Of a stretch of DNA of 64,000 bases, positions 13,553 to 27,383 are shown piece by piece. Within the stretch, counting starts at the first letter, position 1. Each line of letters opens with the position of its first letter. This DNA is from Daphnia carinata. Its lineage: Eukaryota; Arthropoda; Branchiopoda; Diplostraca; Daphniidae. The notes beneath the pieces were generated by a model. It ran no database searches and was not told where the DNA came from. It was given only the letters and a program-made list of their open reading frames with translations. Position numbers and translations under genes: made by a program. Where the stretch lies: NCBI RefSeq assembly GCF_022539665.2, contig NC_081333.1, positions 11,468,971 to 11,532,970 of the forward strand. The letters are read 5' to 3'.

Positions 13553-16500
13553 ATGACAGCTGACGACGATTTACCTGGATTACGATTGGTTTGACGAGAA
13601 ATCAAATCAACACTACTGAGAAGGGGAGTCAATCACGGCGAATAAAAATGTCCCATCGGCCGTACTTTCTTTCATCCGTTGATCTACAAGTAAGATTTAA
13701 TCCGTTCCGACAGTTTTTAAAAATAACACTGAACTTGTTTACGTGTTGTCGAACGAACTTTCTTTCACTTGAATAGCTTTCATGGCATTTTCGCCTACAA
13801 CAATTTGAAAATGCATAAACTTATTTTCCTTGAAGTTTGAGGACGTTTTTGTTACTTTAACAGCAGACAATAACAGGCGTCCCTTATTCTTATGTCTTTT
13901 ATTTATCCGAAACGCTGTGTAGAAAGTCGCTGTTTTTTTTAGACTTTCATTAAGAAAATGTTTGATCAACGACTTGTTCGTCTTATACTCCGCCCTTTTT
14001 GAACTCAGAGATTCGTATCATTTCCATGACATCCCTCCCCCGCACATAAACACAAAACCGACGATAAAGCAGAAAAATATAATGGAAAAAGATATGCCCT
14101 GTTTTTTTTTTATACTATGTGGTCGCTATAGGAAAATATAAGCTGCTTTATTATGGCTGAAGGCTATGTGGATATGTCGTCTAGTAATAAGAAACGGGAA
14201 CAAATCACGGGCCCGCTGGCTCTGCGACTAATGATTGCAAACGTTGGATGTTGACGGATGACTCGTTATAGTCGTCAAAGGAACGCCCATTGAGTTCATG
14301 GCCGTTGCCTTGCATTATCCATCCATCATCGCTAATAATGACGTTGTCAATCAAAACGACAATGGAAAAACTAGGTGGGGGATGACGAGAAAGTCAGTCA
14401 TATATAATGGGGTGTTGGCGTGAAAACGAGTTGCACGTTTGTAAATATGTTTTTAACTAATTAGGTTTTCTTATTGGGTGGGACCTGGAAGGGACAATGT
14501 CATTCCTATTAAGCGAAATGCCATCTCAAGTGAGCAGTCAAATGGAATTGAGGGCTAGTGTTAACTTCTGCAAATGGTGTTTATTATTCCATTATGATTA
14601 AGTGGTGAGTATGGGGAAACAGAGAGAAGAAGAGAAAGTTTTCTTTTGATACAAAAGGAAAGTGCTAAAATTGCAGAATCCTCTCTGTCCTCAAAACTTA
14701 AATCTCTAGATCGTTTTTCATTGGAGATATTATACGGAAGTTTAGCAGCGAACCGAAAAATGAAAACAAGTTTTCGTAGAGGCCGTGTACTTTTTGAATA
14801 GATGGGGTTTTAAAGGACGTGTATGCGTTTTCGAATTCAGCATACGACAAAAAATGGCTCATTTCTTGAAATTGTGTGCACGCATTTGATTTCACATCGT
14901 CTACGGTATTGTTCTCTTCCAGCTGTTTGTTTATTAACACTGCAGTACTGCATTTTCAATGAAAAGTTTTTGAGTAGGTTACTGAAAATAGCTCTGGTTG
15001 AAAGCACAGAGATAAATTCAACACTCATCGAAGTGTGACTCTTGATCGGGCTTTATGTAACTGATAATATTTTCAAATTCCGTTAAATCTGGATGCTTTT
15101 CAGCTGTATAGCAAGGACAGAGTTTGAAACTTTGCGCTTATCTTTTAACTAGTACACTTTGAAATTTTACAGCATTACATTTAAAAACCTTCTTGTGGAA
15201 GTTTGCTAATTTCCATTACTCATTTGCAAAAATTGATTTACATTCTTATAAAGCAATTATTTTTGTCTGACTTGTTTTTTATACATAGAATCTCTGCTAT
15301 AGCAAAGAGAGCTTCTTATATGAGTAGAAATGCGTGTAACGAGTTACCTTGTATAACCCACGCCTTTGACCCATTCATTTATATCGATTAACCTTTTCTC
15401 TTTGGTGTCCATGTTCCTCAGATAAATCGTATTTAAAGTTCTAGGAAGTTCTGTGTTTCCCCTCTTCGAAATCGCAGAATCCCCACAGTAACCCAGTTAA
15501 AATATTCATTTGTTAACTCGTTACAGAATGGGAGCGTCGAACTCAATTTGACTGAGTGGCTGCTAACGACCAACTCCAATAATAATATGACCAGTGATGA
15601 GCAAGACACGGCACTAGATCTTGCTGCATCGCTACTTGTTGGTAAGTCTGTATGTTTCTTTAATCATGAACGTATTGATTTAAATGGCATCCATATACCA
15701 ACCACGTTCGTCGTACTGTTCTTTTGCACGATAAAGAACGTTGGCAAGTGTCCCTATTCGTTATGTATACACAGTGTCCCGTAAAAAAAAATTAACGTGA
15801 CTATGTCTGCTGATAAAAAGGTGTGTTATTACAATAGGTATCTTCTTGGCTGTGATTATCTTCTTGTCGGTGGCCGGCAATTTACTAGTCTGCATCGCTG
15901 TTTACACCGATCGGTAGTGTGCATATTGACTGAACAATTTTTGTAATATCGATTGAGTTTCTAATGATTTCAGGACGTTGCGCAAAGTGGGCAACCTCTT
16001 TATCGTTTCGCTGGCCATCAGCGACCTGTTTGTGGCCTGTCTGGTGATGGTCTTCGCCGTCGCCAACGACCTCCAAGGATTCTGGGTTTTTGGCGATCAA
16101 TTTTGTGACATTTGGGTCGCGTTCGACGTCATGTGCTGCACCGCCTCCATTCTCAATCTATGCGCCATCTCCATGGACCGGTACGATTTACGTTATATGC
16201 AACCCGTAGAGTGTATAGTTAAAAAAAAAAAAACTTCAGAGGCTTTTGGTGTATGCTATCCACCCGTCACGAGAGTCTAGCAACGGCTTCTTGACCTTTC
16301 TTAACTAATTAGTCACATCAATCCCTTCTAATTAAATCCACCCACCTTTTGCAGATACATCCACATCAAGGATCCGCTACGTTACGGTCGCTGGATGACT
16401 AAACGAGTCATTTACAGTTCAATCGCAGCTATTTGGCTGTTGGCAGCGCTGATTTCATTCCTGCCTATTTCGATGGATCTTCACAGACCCGTGCAAGAAA

Positions 16501-17672
16501 TGACATTACAGCTGGACGATCAGCCGTTAGAATCAGCGTTTGACGAAGAGTTGGGCATCTTGTCGAACGACAACACGCCAGCCGACGCTTACACGGTAAC
16601 GAAAATGGGCAATGAAAATGAAGAATCAGCTGATAACGATGGATTAAACAATCCACCGGTACTTACGATAGCGTCATCATCACATCAATGCGCATTGGAT
16701 TTAACGCCGACCTACGCCGTTGTATCTTCTTGCATCAGTTTCTATTTGCCGTGTTTGGTTATGTTGGCCATTTACTCGCGACTTTATTTCTACGCCAAAA
16801 TGCACGTGCAAAATATTAAAGCTGTCACGCGACCCGTCATTCTTCTCGGACGTTTCGAACCAGAAGCCAACGATTCCGGTGCATCGGATCCAGCGCATCC
16901 ACAAGAGGAAAAATCGAAAAAGAAGAAGAAGAGGAGACATTATCAGTCACCCACTCCACCAGGGACGAGTGCATCGTCAACGACTGGGCAAAATAGTTAC
17001 CACGTTTCCGACCATAAAGCGGCCATCACGCTGGGCATCATCATGGGAGTCTTTCTCATCTGCTGGGTCCCCTTCTTTTGCATCAACATCGTCGCCGCTT
17101 TCTGCAAGACCTGCATCCCGCCCATCGTTTTCAAAATACTCACCTGGCTCGGCTACTCCAACAGCGCCTTCAATCCCATCATTTACTCCATTTTCAATCT
17201 CGACTTCCGGCTGGCCTTTCAGAAAATCCTCACCGTCAAGACGAGATCCTTCTGTTGTCACCGGTTCGCCGATATCTACGAATCACGCTCCAGAGGTAAT
17301 TCGGGACAGAACGGCGGTGCGGCCATACAGGGATCATCCAATCAAATGCATCCGCAGCTCAGCATGGATCACTTGAGGTCGAATCAGGAACAGCTGTTGA
17401 GTAACGGCCATCATCAAATGCAACAGCAGGCCGGTCAGCAGACGGCCGTTACGGATAGTGAAGAAGAGCATCGCCTTGGACGGCCATGTTGCGAACAGGA
17501 TGATGTCGATGCGCCTTGCACCAGCGTGCTGGTAGTCTCCACGTCTTCAGGGCACATCATCAGCTCCAATAATCTGATGAAACCTCATCACCACATTCGA
17601 AGGACTTCCAATAGTGCGACTCATCGGAAAGACTCCGGCCAGCATTTGCTCGTCGCCGAGAAAGTCGTCTGA
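13553..17672 (+). CDS. Dop1R1: D1-like dopamine receptor (Dop1R1 type), rhodopsin-family GPCR
   Basis: A Gs-type dopamine receptor of the plasma membrane, closest in pattern to insect Dop1R1. Certain coding exons are 15527-15641, 15838-15913, 15974-16180 and 16355-17672, and all phases fit. The extracellular N-terminus has NGS, NLT and NMT glycosylation sites. TM1 follows ([12 protein letters not shown]), then TM2 (SLAISD), TM3 with the amine-binding Asp ([14 protein letters not shown]) and DRY at the exon 3/4 junction. TM5 has serines in SSCISFY, TM6 has CWVPFFC and TM7 has NPIIYSIF, followed by Cys residues for palmitoylation. The 15527 exon has no ATG. A good upstream candidate is 13648-13689 ([14 protein letters not shown], donor CAA|GTAAGA, phase 0), inside an exon that may begin at 13553. 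The second extracellular loop is unusually long. Poly(A) signal AATAAA is at 17846. Confidence 0.88.
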
Positions 17673-20600
17673 TTTTATTACAACTTAAAATGCTCTTTTT
17701 TTTCCCCGTTTTCATTTGTGAATAATTTCGCACAAGACTCATATGATACCTTAACGGCTTATGATGTGTTATTTAGTGTATACCGTTCGGGATTCTCCGA
17801 CCGAGTCGAATCCTAGTCTTTTACACACAACACACCTGTACATGTAATAAAGAAAATTGTTGTATAATTCCAAATTACCAGAAATTTAAATGACACAGTA
17901 TAAATAAACATATATTTAAATAAATCTATTTTAGGCCTAATGTGTATAAGAGGAAATAAATATCTTGTTGTTCTGACGCCATCGTCATCAACGACGATCC
18001 AATGTCGTGTCGAATAATCATTCGTCTGTTTTTTTTTCAGCTTTTTATTTGTACGAATACACGTAAAATGATCCCTTTAAAAAAAAACTTGTTAGTAAAG
18101 TTATATGCAGGTAATTCATATCGAGATCACGTCACACCTTTGGCGGAAAGCATCAAAAAGGTTTCCCTCTAACTGGATCGATCACGCTCGGCAGTCCTTC
18201 AAAAAACTATTTTGCGTCACGATTTCTCACATTTTGAATGCGTGAAAAGGCTTATTTCTGTATAAAACTGCACAATCATCAAATTCATCCGCAATCAGAT
18301 TGAAGCGATCGAACATTCGATCAAAAAACGACGCCATGTTTTAAAGGAAAAAAGCGCGATAATTCATTGCCCCGAACCTAGGAATACGACATGCAATTCG
18401 TACAAACTCTAGCGTAGGTAGTAAACAGCTTAAAGAATAGTCGATGGATTAACTTTGACTCGACGAGATGTGGGTTTTAAAACAACGAAACCCCTCGCGT
18501 TTCTTGCAAGAATATTTTCGGGTTGTTGAATAAAAACAACTTAGAGAGAGCTCTAGGCCACTGAGTGAAATTCAACAGCTGTTCATACGTGAATAGTTAT
18601 ATAACGCTGTCTCCATTCTTATAACGCCATCCCCCATCTTCCATATATATTGCAGGCTTTTTTTTCCTTCGTTTCCAAAAGGGGGAAAAGAGTTTCTAAA
18701 TAAAAGAAGACACAAGTGGAGTATAAAGATTTAAAAAAAGGAAGGGAAAACGGCCTTATATATATTATCGATTATATGGTCGATTGTACGTTTTGTTCGG
18801 CATGGAGGCAGCAAACATCAAAGAGAAGAGACGGCAAACAGAACAAGCTAACGCGGCAGAAAAACGATAAAAGTTTAATCTTGAAAATCAGAAGCAATTG
18901 TGCTGGCTGAACTACTTCAACGTGCGTTCACCGACTTAACAATTCAAAGATTACGAATGAATACGTCATTATTACCATATGCCATTAAACAGTAATTATA
19001 CTCATTGTAATATATTTGTACCTTCTGACACTGATGTCCACTACGAACCTTTTCCCCCGTGTTGTTTGCACTAGTCGTTATTCTTCTAAAGATCGAGATT
19101 ACGATTATAAGAAAGAGGCGTCAGGTTCATCATCTATTAAAACTCTTTCCTTGTGATTAGGTACACGACAAAAGCAGATGCTGCAGCCTTCTGACTCTGT
19201 TTGATCCGAAAAATCGAAAGAGCAAAGTGTAGGATGTAAAAACGTCTTTGTCTTCTCGATCCAAAAGCGTCGAAAACAAAAGAAACGTAAGAAATCTCCA
19301 AGTGAGCCTTACGTCTAGTATTTTTTTGTTTTTATACTATAGAAGGCTCTGTATTTGGGTCAGTGTTGCAGGCAACTCTCCATAGCGTGCTGCGTGTATA
19401 ATGAAGAATATATTCCTAGTGCCTGACAAAAGCTTCAAACGGATAATGAGCGCCGTGTCGTGCAGAGCCAACGTAACAGACGACCCATTAAAGAAGAAAA
19501 CTAGGTCTTTGAACTCTTTTGTAGAAAGTTTCGACCTGAAACTCACGGCACCATATCGGGCAGCATCTTTTTGCGCTCACGTAACGCACACCTGTTCTCC
19601 TTCTACTTGGAAAGATTCAGCTGCACCCCAGATTACTATTACCTCTTATGTAAAACTCTCTAGTTGATTGTAAATTCACGTCGGTCTCTATAAACAGTGA
19701 TGCGGACCTGACTCATTCGATTTTGTTCAAACAAAGGAAGAACCTGCACACCAACGGTTTCATCGGTTACACAAGAGTTGGGCAATTGCATTGCGCAGCG
19801 AGTATCGATTATGGCCAAGAGAAGTTCCTTGTTCATCAAGTGTATATAGTACTCACTTTGTGCTGTAATTACAGAGACGATGGAATTACATCGCATCAGG
19901 TAAACCAAGTCTTGATGAGCTAGATCATCTTTTGCAAAGATAGATTGGCCATCGCGTCTTGAATATCAAAAGGTTTGTATATCGGTTTCCGTATGGGTGT
20001 CATTATCGTGTCTTGCGGGATACATCAGCTTGTGTAGTTTCAATTATGTATCTTGGGAGATTTTACATTACCAACAGATGACATCCTTACTGGCAGTTGT
20101 ACGCCATATTTTCTATATTATTGTCATCGCGACGTCGCTCACATGCGGTCCACTCTTTAGTATCCGCACGGAGCTAATTCGTACGGAAGCGTACAGGCAA
20201 AAACCCAGCTACATAATAATTTATTCCTTCCAAAAAAGCTATTAAGAAAGCCTTTTTAAAGGGCTTTGTCATTATGCGAAAACGCTGTGCATCGTTTGCG
20301 ATTGATGGCAAACAGAACTTTTTGTTATTATGTAGACTCATCAAGCTGCTCATTCTTCATCCGTCATCGATTTTTTGTGTGCCAAGAGATAAAAAGAATT
20401 GTGTCTATGCATCCAGGCTCTATTTTTGCATAGTAGACCTGAATAACTCTCTTTGGCCTGGCGTATATATCGCCATATAATATGCTCTCTCTGCCATTTT
20501 ACCTTTTAGCTCAGAACAATAGAGTTTTGTGATCCGTTCTTCAAACAAGACGTTCCGCAAATAACAGGCAAACTATTCGCATGGATTAGTGATTTTCCAT

Positions 20601-22470
20601 CGCCGGAAAGCCGAGCATTATTTCCTTCATTAAAGGCAAATGACTTTCCATGGGCCCCCCGTCTATTTTCCATGAAATTGCAGCAATGTTTGTGTGATGA
20701 GCACCTCAATATCAACATAAAGCGGAATAGGCAAACAAGACCGAAATCTGTTACCAAGACATTCTAAAAATCTTTGCTGGTTTTAACTTCATTTTAAGCT
20801 GTTAACAATAATGCAGTAACGAAAGTATGCCGCCAACGCCGCTATGGCCTGTGATCTTTTTTATGTCAGGTTGTTTGCCCAAAGGTTTTCCCCCCGCCAT
20901 ACTTGATCAACGTACAATGTGTACATAGGTGAAACGAACGAAGAATGAACGTATTGCCCCTCATGGTATGGCTGGCCGTTTTCTATTATTGAAATCAAAA
21001 GCAAGAAGATGAAAGAAAGTCCTGAAAATCTAATCATACCCTCGTAACAGGCATACGCTTCTCTATAGGCGAAAATGATTGTGCTTTTGCGTGTGATACT
21101 GCCATATTCTTGCCTTTTTGAATCGGATCACATCACATTAATAACAGTGGCTACCAATAGTGAGATTGTATGTCGGCCAGTTTTTTTTTATAAGAGAGAA
21201 AACTAAATAAGGGGTCAGGTGGAGGAAAGCGGAAATGAATGTCGAATGCGATGTGTGGCAGAGAGGATAACTGGAGAACGAAAGACAGAAATGATAATAA
21301 TAAGGAGAAATCCGGGGTCATTCCACGTCACTTGAATACCAAAAAATTGACATGACGAAGACGACCAATGAAGTCCTCAATTTCAACCCGGCATCCTTTG
21401 TCTCGACAGACTTTCTAAAATTATCCACCGGTAAAACACGAAATATTAACGCTTTAAACATGACGGAGAAATTGAGTTTGTGAAAGGTAGCGGAATTCAT
21501 TGATTTCACGCCCTATCTCGTCCGAATTTGAATACAACTTCATTTTGAAGAATAGAGACGGAAATCGCTAATGCCACCAAACTAGAAATCACTGGAATTC
21601 GTTTACTAGGCAATACTTTAATAACAAAATTTGATCGCCGCCTCTTCCTTCCTTTTTTTTTGTTGAGAATCCATTCAATATAGCAGCCGTAATGCGTCCC
21701 CACATGATTTGGTACCACAAAGTCCCCACGCGGAATGGGAAATTTAACCTGTCTAATCGATCGGTGTTATAGAGGGGGAATCATTAGAAAATAAAATGCG
21801 TTACTATGCGCATACAGAGCTAATATGTAAAAAAGTTAAAATGGTAGTCGGAAGCGCTCGATAGCGTCGGAAATGAAAATTTCAAAGCAATTCTTCTTTT
21901 TTTCATCACTAAACATCAATAGTCAATGCAAAACTACATAACATTTTTCGTATAATCGAAGCCGTTATACGACAGTGGGAGTTCTAGGCTTCCGCGTCTT
22001 TCTCAGTTCTGGCCGGCCCTAGTTCAATCCCGAACCCTGCCTCCCGTTGTTTCGCGTGATATGAATTTCCTTTCCCTAGTGACCCGACGTCAATAGTAAG
22101 AGATACAAGTGTAGAATGTGATTGGCATCGTTGTTTTGTATCTGTCCGCCACCGTGTGTGTATACGAAAGGAAAGAAAAACGAAAGAAAAAAAGGAAGAG
22201 AAGAAAGAGAGATATCCGGCCTGATCCGGAAGCTAACAGACACTATACACCTTATAGAAAGCTGGTTATTATTATAAGGACCTTAAATACATTGAGGTCG
22301 TCCAGACTTTTTATTTTTTATTCTCAGCATAGCCAACCAGGAAACCAGATAAATACGACCGTCGTCCATCGGCCGGTTAATCACTGCATCACCATCGTTG
22401 CTGGCGTTCGTAAAGCTCCTCGCATTTTCTCGTGTGTTAGTGGTCTATTCCTATCGCTTGTATTCATCAG
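17673..22470. other. Receptor 3' UTR followed by intergenic spacer
   Basis: The first ~180 bases are the receptor 3' UTR, with AATAAA at 17846-17851 and further AATAAA copies to about 17960. The remaining ~4.5 kb is AT-rich and has only isolated short frames without domains or matching splice partners. I see no supportable gene. Confidence 0.5.
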
Positions 22471-22478
22471 TGATTTGC

Positions 22479-22486
22479 TATAAATA
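22479..22486 (+). promoter_or_regulatory. TATA box of the first small membrane protein gene
   Basis: TATAAATA lies about 30 bp before a likely start near 22510. A short leader then ends at a strong donor (CAAC|GTAAGT, about 22551). The start codon of the gene downstream is at 22716, so this arrangement gives a short untranslated first exon. Support is by motif and spacing only. Confidence 0.45.
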
Positions 22487-22715
22487 TATAGTACGTTACC
22501 GTCTCTTCCATTTGATCCATAACTTCGTACCCGCACGTCCAGCACAGACAACGTAAGTCTCAATTAAGAGATAGGATATCTTCTTCCCAATCTTTGTTTA
22601 TGCTGTTTATTTACAGTGATCAGACATCGTTTCTGGAATTCACTTTCATCATATCGATTTTTTTTTCTTTTTTCTGTTTTTTTTTAAATGCTGGGACGTG
22701 GAATAATAACACCAG

Positions 22716-23479
22716 AATGAAGACCGTATACTTGGCAGCGATAACGATGGTGCTAGTCATGCTGTCATCCACTTGCAGAGCGGATGATGATGTTATTGAT
22801 GCAGTAGCCATTTCGGAAAGAAAGTACATCGGGGCCGACTCCATGTCCCTGTTGCATAAACTATCGTCGGGAACGGTCAAAGGGTTCAACGCCACCAGTA
22901 GAGACCGTTCGTCTCGACAGAAGCCTTCCGTGGTAATACAATTGCGCTCCAAAACAAATGACCCTCTTCTTGACTTTTGTTTGTATTCAAAAAGTGGCCC
23001 GAACTCATTTCCCGTTTGCCCGTCTCCGGACTCTTCGACTTTGGAGCCAAAGCGCTCAACATTGCGCGCTTCTGGCCAGCCGGATTGGCTTCTCTGGTCG
23101 TCGGCACGGCTCCGACAACCGGCGCCGTTGTTGGTGTTGTGGCCATATCTATCTTCATTATCGTCATTTGGCTCGTCATTTACAGTAAAGGAGCTCTACA
23201 ACAAACAGAAATTAACAGCCATACTAATCCATCTTTGTTAATTTTTGCCCTGCGTCTATAGGTATTGGAGTGTTGCCTGTCGGAGCAGCGCTGTTGGGCC
23301 GGCAAGACTTTGGTATGGATTCACCGTATGCTGGCCACCCAGGAATGATGCTTCCTCAAATGGCTCAACAACCATTTCAAGGACCTTATCCGTACAACCA
23401 ACGATTCCAGCGGAGCCTGGCTGATGCCAGTCGATCTGTTATGGATGCCATTGGTCAATTCGAATCGAAAAACCAATAA
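22716..23479 (+). CDS. Small single-pass membrane protein, cluster member A (family not recognised)
   Basis: Three exons join in phase: 22716-22932, 22995-23184 and 23262-23479, giving about 207 residues. Exon 1 encodes a signal peptide (MKTVYLAAITMVLVMLSS, then TCRADDD) and a hydrophilic stretch with an NAT glycosylation site. Exon 2 encodes an amphipathic segment followed by a transmembrane helix (VVAISIFIIVIWLVIY). Exon 3 encodes a tail beginning IGVLPVGAALLGRQ, then Pro/Met/Gln-rich sequence and a helix ending at 23479. Intron phases are 0 and 1, the same as in member B about 3 kb downstream. The predicted topology is type I. I do not recognise the family and assign no function. AATAAA follows near 23826. 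Confidence 0.75.
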
Positions 23480-26400
23480 AAGAAACATGATCGATTGTTT
23501 ACGATTTTTTGGTTTTTCAAATTGTTGCAGTTTGCTCCATCTGTGTGTCTCGCCTATTTTATTATTCCGCCCCCCCCCCCATGAAAACTTGTGAGATCGG
23601 GAATGTTTCTTGAGTTGCCCGTATGAGGTTCTATTCTTTATTTATTTCCTGCGCACTAACAAACGCAAAGGTGTACATTACCTATGCATATATTTACATA
23701 AATATAGAAGAATACAAATTTCATTTGTAAATTGACTGCCTCACAGCTTAATCGTATTGGAATTAAAAGGGAAGATGATCGATTTGTAAAAAGACACGTC
23801 GTCGGATGGCGTGGCAACGGAAGGAAATAAAGAGGCACTCATCGGTACCAAGTTGGGTGACAGCATTTTTCATTCATGGAATCACACAGTAGGTAGAAAA
23901 AAGAGTTCCAATCGCAACTGTGCATAAGTCAAGATTAAAAACTTCGATTTTTTTGCCTTTCTTTCAACGTAAGCTGCGAGAGCCCGGTATAAAACTTTTC
24001 GCGTCGCAAGGGACAAATAAATGTGTAGGTGGTGTTGGTCTGAAGATTCGATGCAACTAAACACAGCCAGCGTATTTTTAGCGTTCCCATATGGATAATT
24101 CAAATGTTCTTAGTAATTTCATGGGATTATAATGCATTTTATTGAGCCAACATTGATCCTTGTTAATATTAAGGCTGCGGTTTCCCGAACTGAATGTTTC
24201 TTTAACGAACTTCTAAACGTCTGTAAACTCCCCCCTCCAAAAAAATAGATTACGTAGAGTTTAAAGCAAACGGCAAATCCATTCTTTTTCTTGCGAGTTT
24301 TCCGACGTAACCTTTCTCACTCGAATAGAAACCACACCAGCGTTTGCAAACGGTCGCATTTACAACGACGTAACGGGATAATGGACGGTACATTGGACGC
24401 ATCGTGAATACGTAATTTATGTCAACGTCACCGAGTCCTAGAAAAGAAAAACACGCATAGGCTGTTTGACGGCGCATCGTACAACATCAACAATTGATTT
24501 TTAGGTGCGACGTAAAATTCAATCAACTCTTTGTTTCTCAATTCCCCAGAATGATATGGCCTTTCCAAATAGATCAAGTACAATCGTAAATTCCTCGGGG
24601 ATAAAGGAAGAGCCTCTCCCCTACAACCCAAATATTCAGCTGATACACATTCAAAGGCTTTATCGTGAGATTGTACGACTATCTCATGTATAGAAGAAAG
24701 AGAATATAGAAGAATCGCATAAAGTTCTATATGTGATTGCTTGAATAGCAAAAAAAAAAAATGCAGAACAATTCCTTTTTCCAATTTCCTATGCAATCCC
24801 CAAATCTAGTGGCTTCTGTATCACCCTGACTTTTATGTTTCAGTTGTTGGCTTGTACGCAAAAATCCAACTAAACACAGTAGTATATTCTTTGAAGTTAT
24901 ACCCGAGCGTGTAAACGTCGTGGTTCATCAATGGCTTTTTCTTTTTATCGTTCACGGTTTTTTTTCTCCACATACTTCCTATATCGATCAGTGTGACCCG
25001 TCAATTGTGCGTGCAACACCAAGCAAAGAATGTGCCCTCAAATCTTATTTGGTTGGTCAACGGCCTCCCGAAACAGGGTCACAGACGTCGAAACAAATAC
25101 CTTACAATGTCTTAATCCAATATATGAGACACAAGTTTTATTTCGAAACCCCGATTCCAACTTAATGAACTCCGACACGCTGCAGAGTTGCGTGTTGTTT
25201 TACATTAAGCCAGCGAAGACAGTGATCTTTTTTTTTTTTTTTGATTCCCTATAGTGCTCTACATCTTGTCTGTGTCATTCCCGGAAAAAAAAGAAAACTT
25301 CCGGACGCACAAGTTCTTATCAACTGGGAACGTGTGACATTTCATTGTTGAACGGGGAAGTTGGAGAATATAAGAAATAGCTTTGTCGGACATAGACCGA
25401 TGACGTTATTTGGTTGCAAAGTAAAAGGGCTCGGTGCCAATACAACCTGTGCAATGATTCTGCGGAACACCCACGGAACAAAGACGCAAGAATGTTTTTG
25501 TTGTTTGTTATTCGCCATTCATCAAGCGACGTACGGGGGACGACAAGCTCACGATCGTACGTCATCGTGAAAGAAAGAGACAAAAGAATAAAAAAGAATC
25601 CTAGTTCCGGTTTTCTGATCGATCTTTCACACACACTTCCTTTGCTTTCAATTCATAAATCTATTTTGTTCTCCGTATTACTTGTTCGACCGTGAAAATC
25701 GGAACGCGGGAGCCTCTTCTAAAGTTGTTTGACAGACGGTCCGATATGACGTGAAACGTATTTCATATATTGCACAAGAGAAGACCGTACACATCCGGTC
25801 TGTTTACTTCCATCGTCTTGCGTACACGACAAGCTGAGTTTGTCCCGTTTAAAAGAAAGAAAAAAATGGAAAAGAATCAGATAAATACCACTGTCGCAAT
25901 ATATCCAACTCTCAGTTGAAGTGTCACTAGCCATCCAGCTGTACGTCCGGTTGTCTGCGTTTTATTGGTATAGACACACAGCGTGACCAGTTTCCAATCA
26001 ATCACGTACCACGCAATCTATCTCACTTACGTGCAGATTTGAGGTTGGGAAGTGTCGTTTTTTTTTTGTTGCTTTTGACTGTGATTGCATTTCTTTCATT
26101 TCCTTTTGATCTCTTCCATAATGAAACATGGGTGTGATTGTAAATAATACGCTACAATCATTGACGAAAGGCGTACACACGTATCGTGCTCAAAACGGAA
26201 TGTCGAGATACATGTGAAGAAGGGCTTTCTGAACTCTGATGGAAATCATATTTCTTTTTGTTGAAGATGTGCCGGGTTTTAGGGATTGTGAACCGTGCGA
26301 AACGTCGCATCTGGCACGTCAAACGAAGCCCTTCTCAAATTGAAAAGGTTTCAGCGTACGCTGAAGAATTGCGTTGTTTCTGCTGTCCGCATCAAATAAT

Positions 26401-26518
26401 GAAACTGATCCTCTTTGCCTTTATTTACATGATTTCCTTTTCTCAATGATACTTTATTGGTTTTTTGTTTGTCTCAAGAAGCCGATAGGTCATTAAGAAC
26501 GAGAAGGAAAACATCACC
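23480..26518. other. Spacer between cluster members A and B
   Basis: The first ~350 bases are the member A 3' UTR; a C10 tract lies at about 23570 and AATAAA at about 23826. The rest contains short frames on both strands without domains. I looked for another exon with the cluster's pattern (signal peptide, or membrane helix followed by a GRxL tail) and saw none. Confidence 0.5.
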
Positions 26519-27201
26519 ATGAGAACGATTTTAATTTGCTACTCAGTTTGCGTCCTGGCTACCCTGTTTACCAGCCTCGATGCTACCCAGATCCCGGATG
26601 CAGGATTAAGGGTAGTAATATTTACATAAACTTACCGACGATGGGATGGTATCATTAACATGTTTTTCCTCGGCTTTGCTCAAAATCAGGTAAATATCAA
26701 CAAGACGCCGTCACTGTTCGGACGTCGCGGTGGATCCGAATGGCCGGAATACTCGAGAATGACGACCAAGAAAGCTAAGAGCTTGAACCTGTCGTCGGTT
26801 GTGGACAAAATTACCAAGTACATATCGAATTACGCATCCAGCTCGGCCAGCTGGCTCACGTATCCTTATTATGGTATTTCCACCGGAGTAGCGTCCATGA
26901 TCGTCCTCTTTGTCGTCATCTACATTCTCATCGTCGGTCAGTTATTAAGAGTCAATAAGAATTCGGTCTCATATACTTTGTGCATATAATGCCATGTTTG
27001 CATCGTTTTCGTACATATATGTTCTATCATTCAGTGAGTGGATCTGTGGTGACTACAACGGGCAGGAATTTGGCTGATCGTATGGGCGTGGATCCGGAAG
27101 AGCTGGATCGACTTACTGGCGTAATCACAACAGCCTTCAATCAAATGTCGGAGAAACTGAGCAGACACGGCAGATCAGCCGATTCGGTTGGTCAACAATA
27201 A
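26519..27201 (+). CDS. Small single-pass membrane protein, cluster member B (family not recognised)
   Basis: Exons are 26519-26611, 26690-26936 and 27035-27201, giving about 168 residues with intron phases 0 and 1, exactly as in member A. Exon 1 is a signal peptide (MRTILICYSVCVLATLFTSL, then DATQIPDAGLR). Exon 2 has a basic/hydrophilic region with an NKT glycosylation site, an amphipathic stretch (SSVVDKITKYISNY) and a transmembrane helix (ASMIVLFVVIYILIV). Exon 3 gives a cytoplasmic tail starting VSGSVVTTTGRNLADRM and an amphipathic helix (ITTAFNQMSEKL). The tail start aligns with A (PVGAALLGRQ) and C (ISTLGRQL) around a shared G-R-x-L/D element. The exon 1 donor is AGG|GTAGTA. AATAAA lies at 27325-27330. 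Function unknown. Confidence 0.75.
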
Positions 27202-27383
27202 ACTATTTCAAATACGATTACGTATTTATTAACCAGGTTTTAATACAGTTTTAGCTTTTAACGGTATATTCGTTAGTTAGAACAACAGCTCTGTTTCCGT
27301 GTACATCTACATTTTTATATTCTTAATAAACAATCGAAAGAAAACAATTTGAAAAAAGGCTTTTTTCCAATTTTCTTTTTCAG

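Noticed and set aside
16465-17376. Alternative-frame ORFs inside the dopamine receptor last exon, up to 218 codons
   Set aside because: They are shadows of the receptor reading frame, which carries all the conserved GPCR motifs.
24428-24796. 122-codon minus-strand frame between cluster members A and B
   Set aside because: No domain, no linked exons and no resemblance to the cluster proteins.
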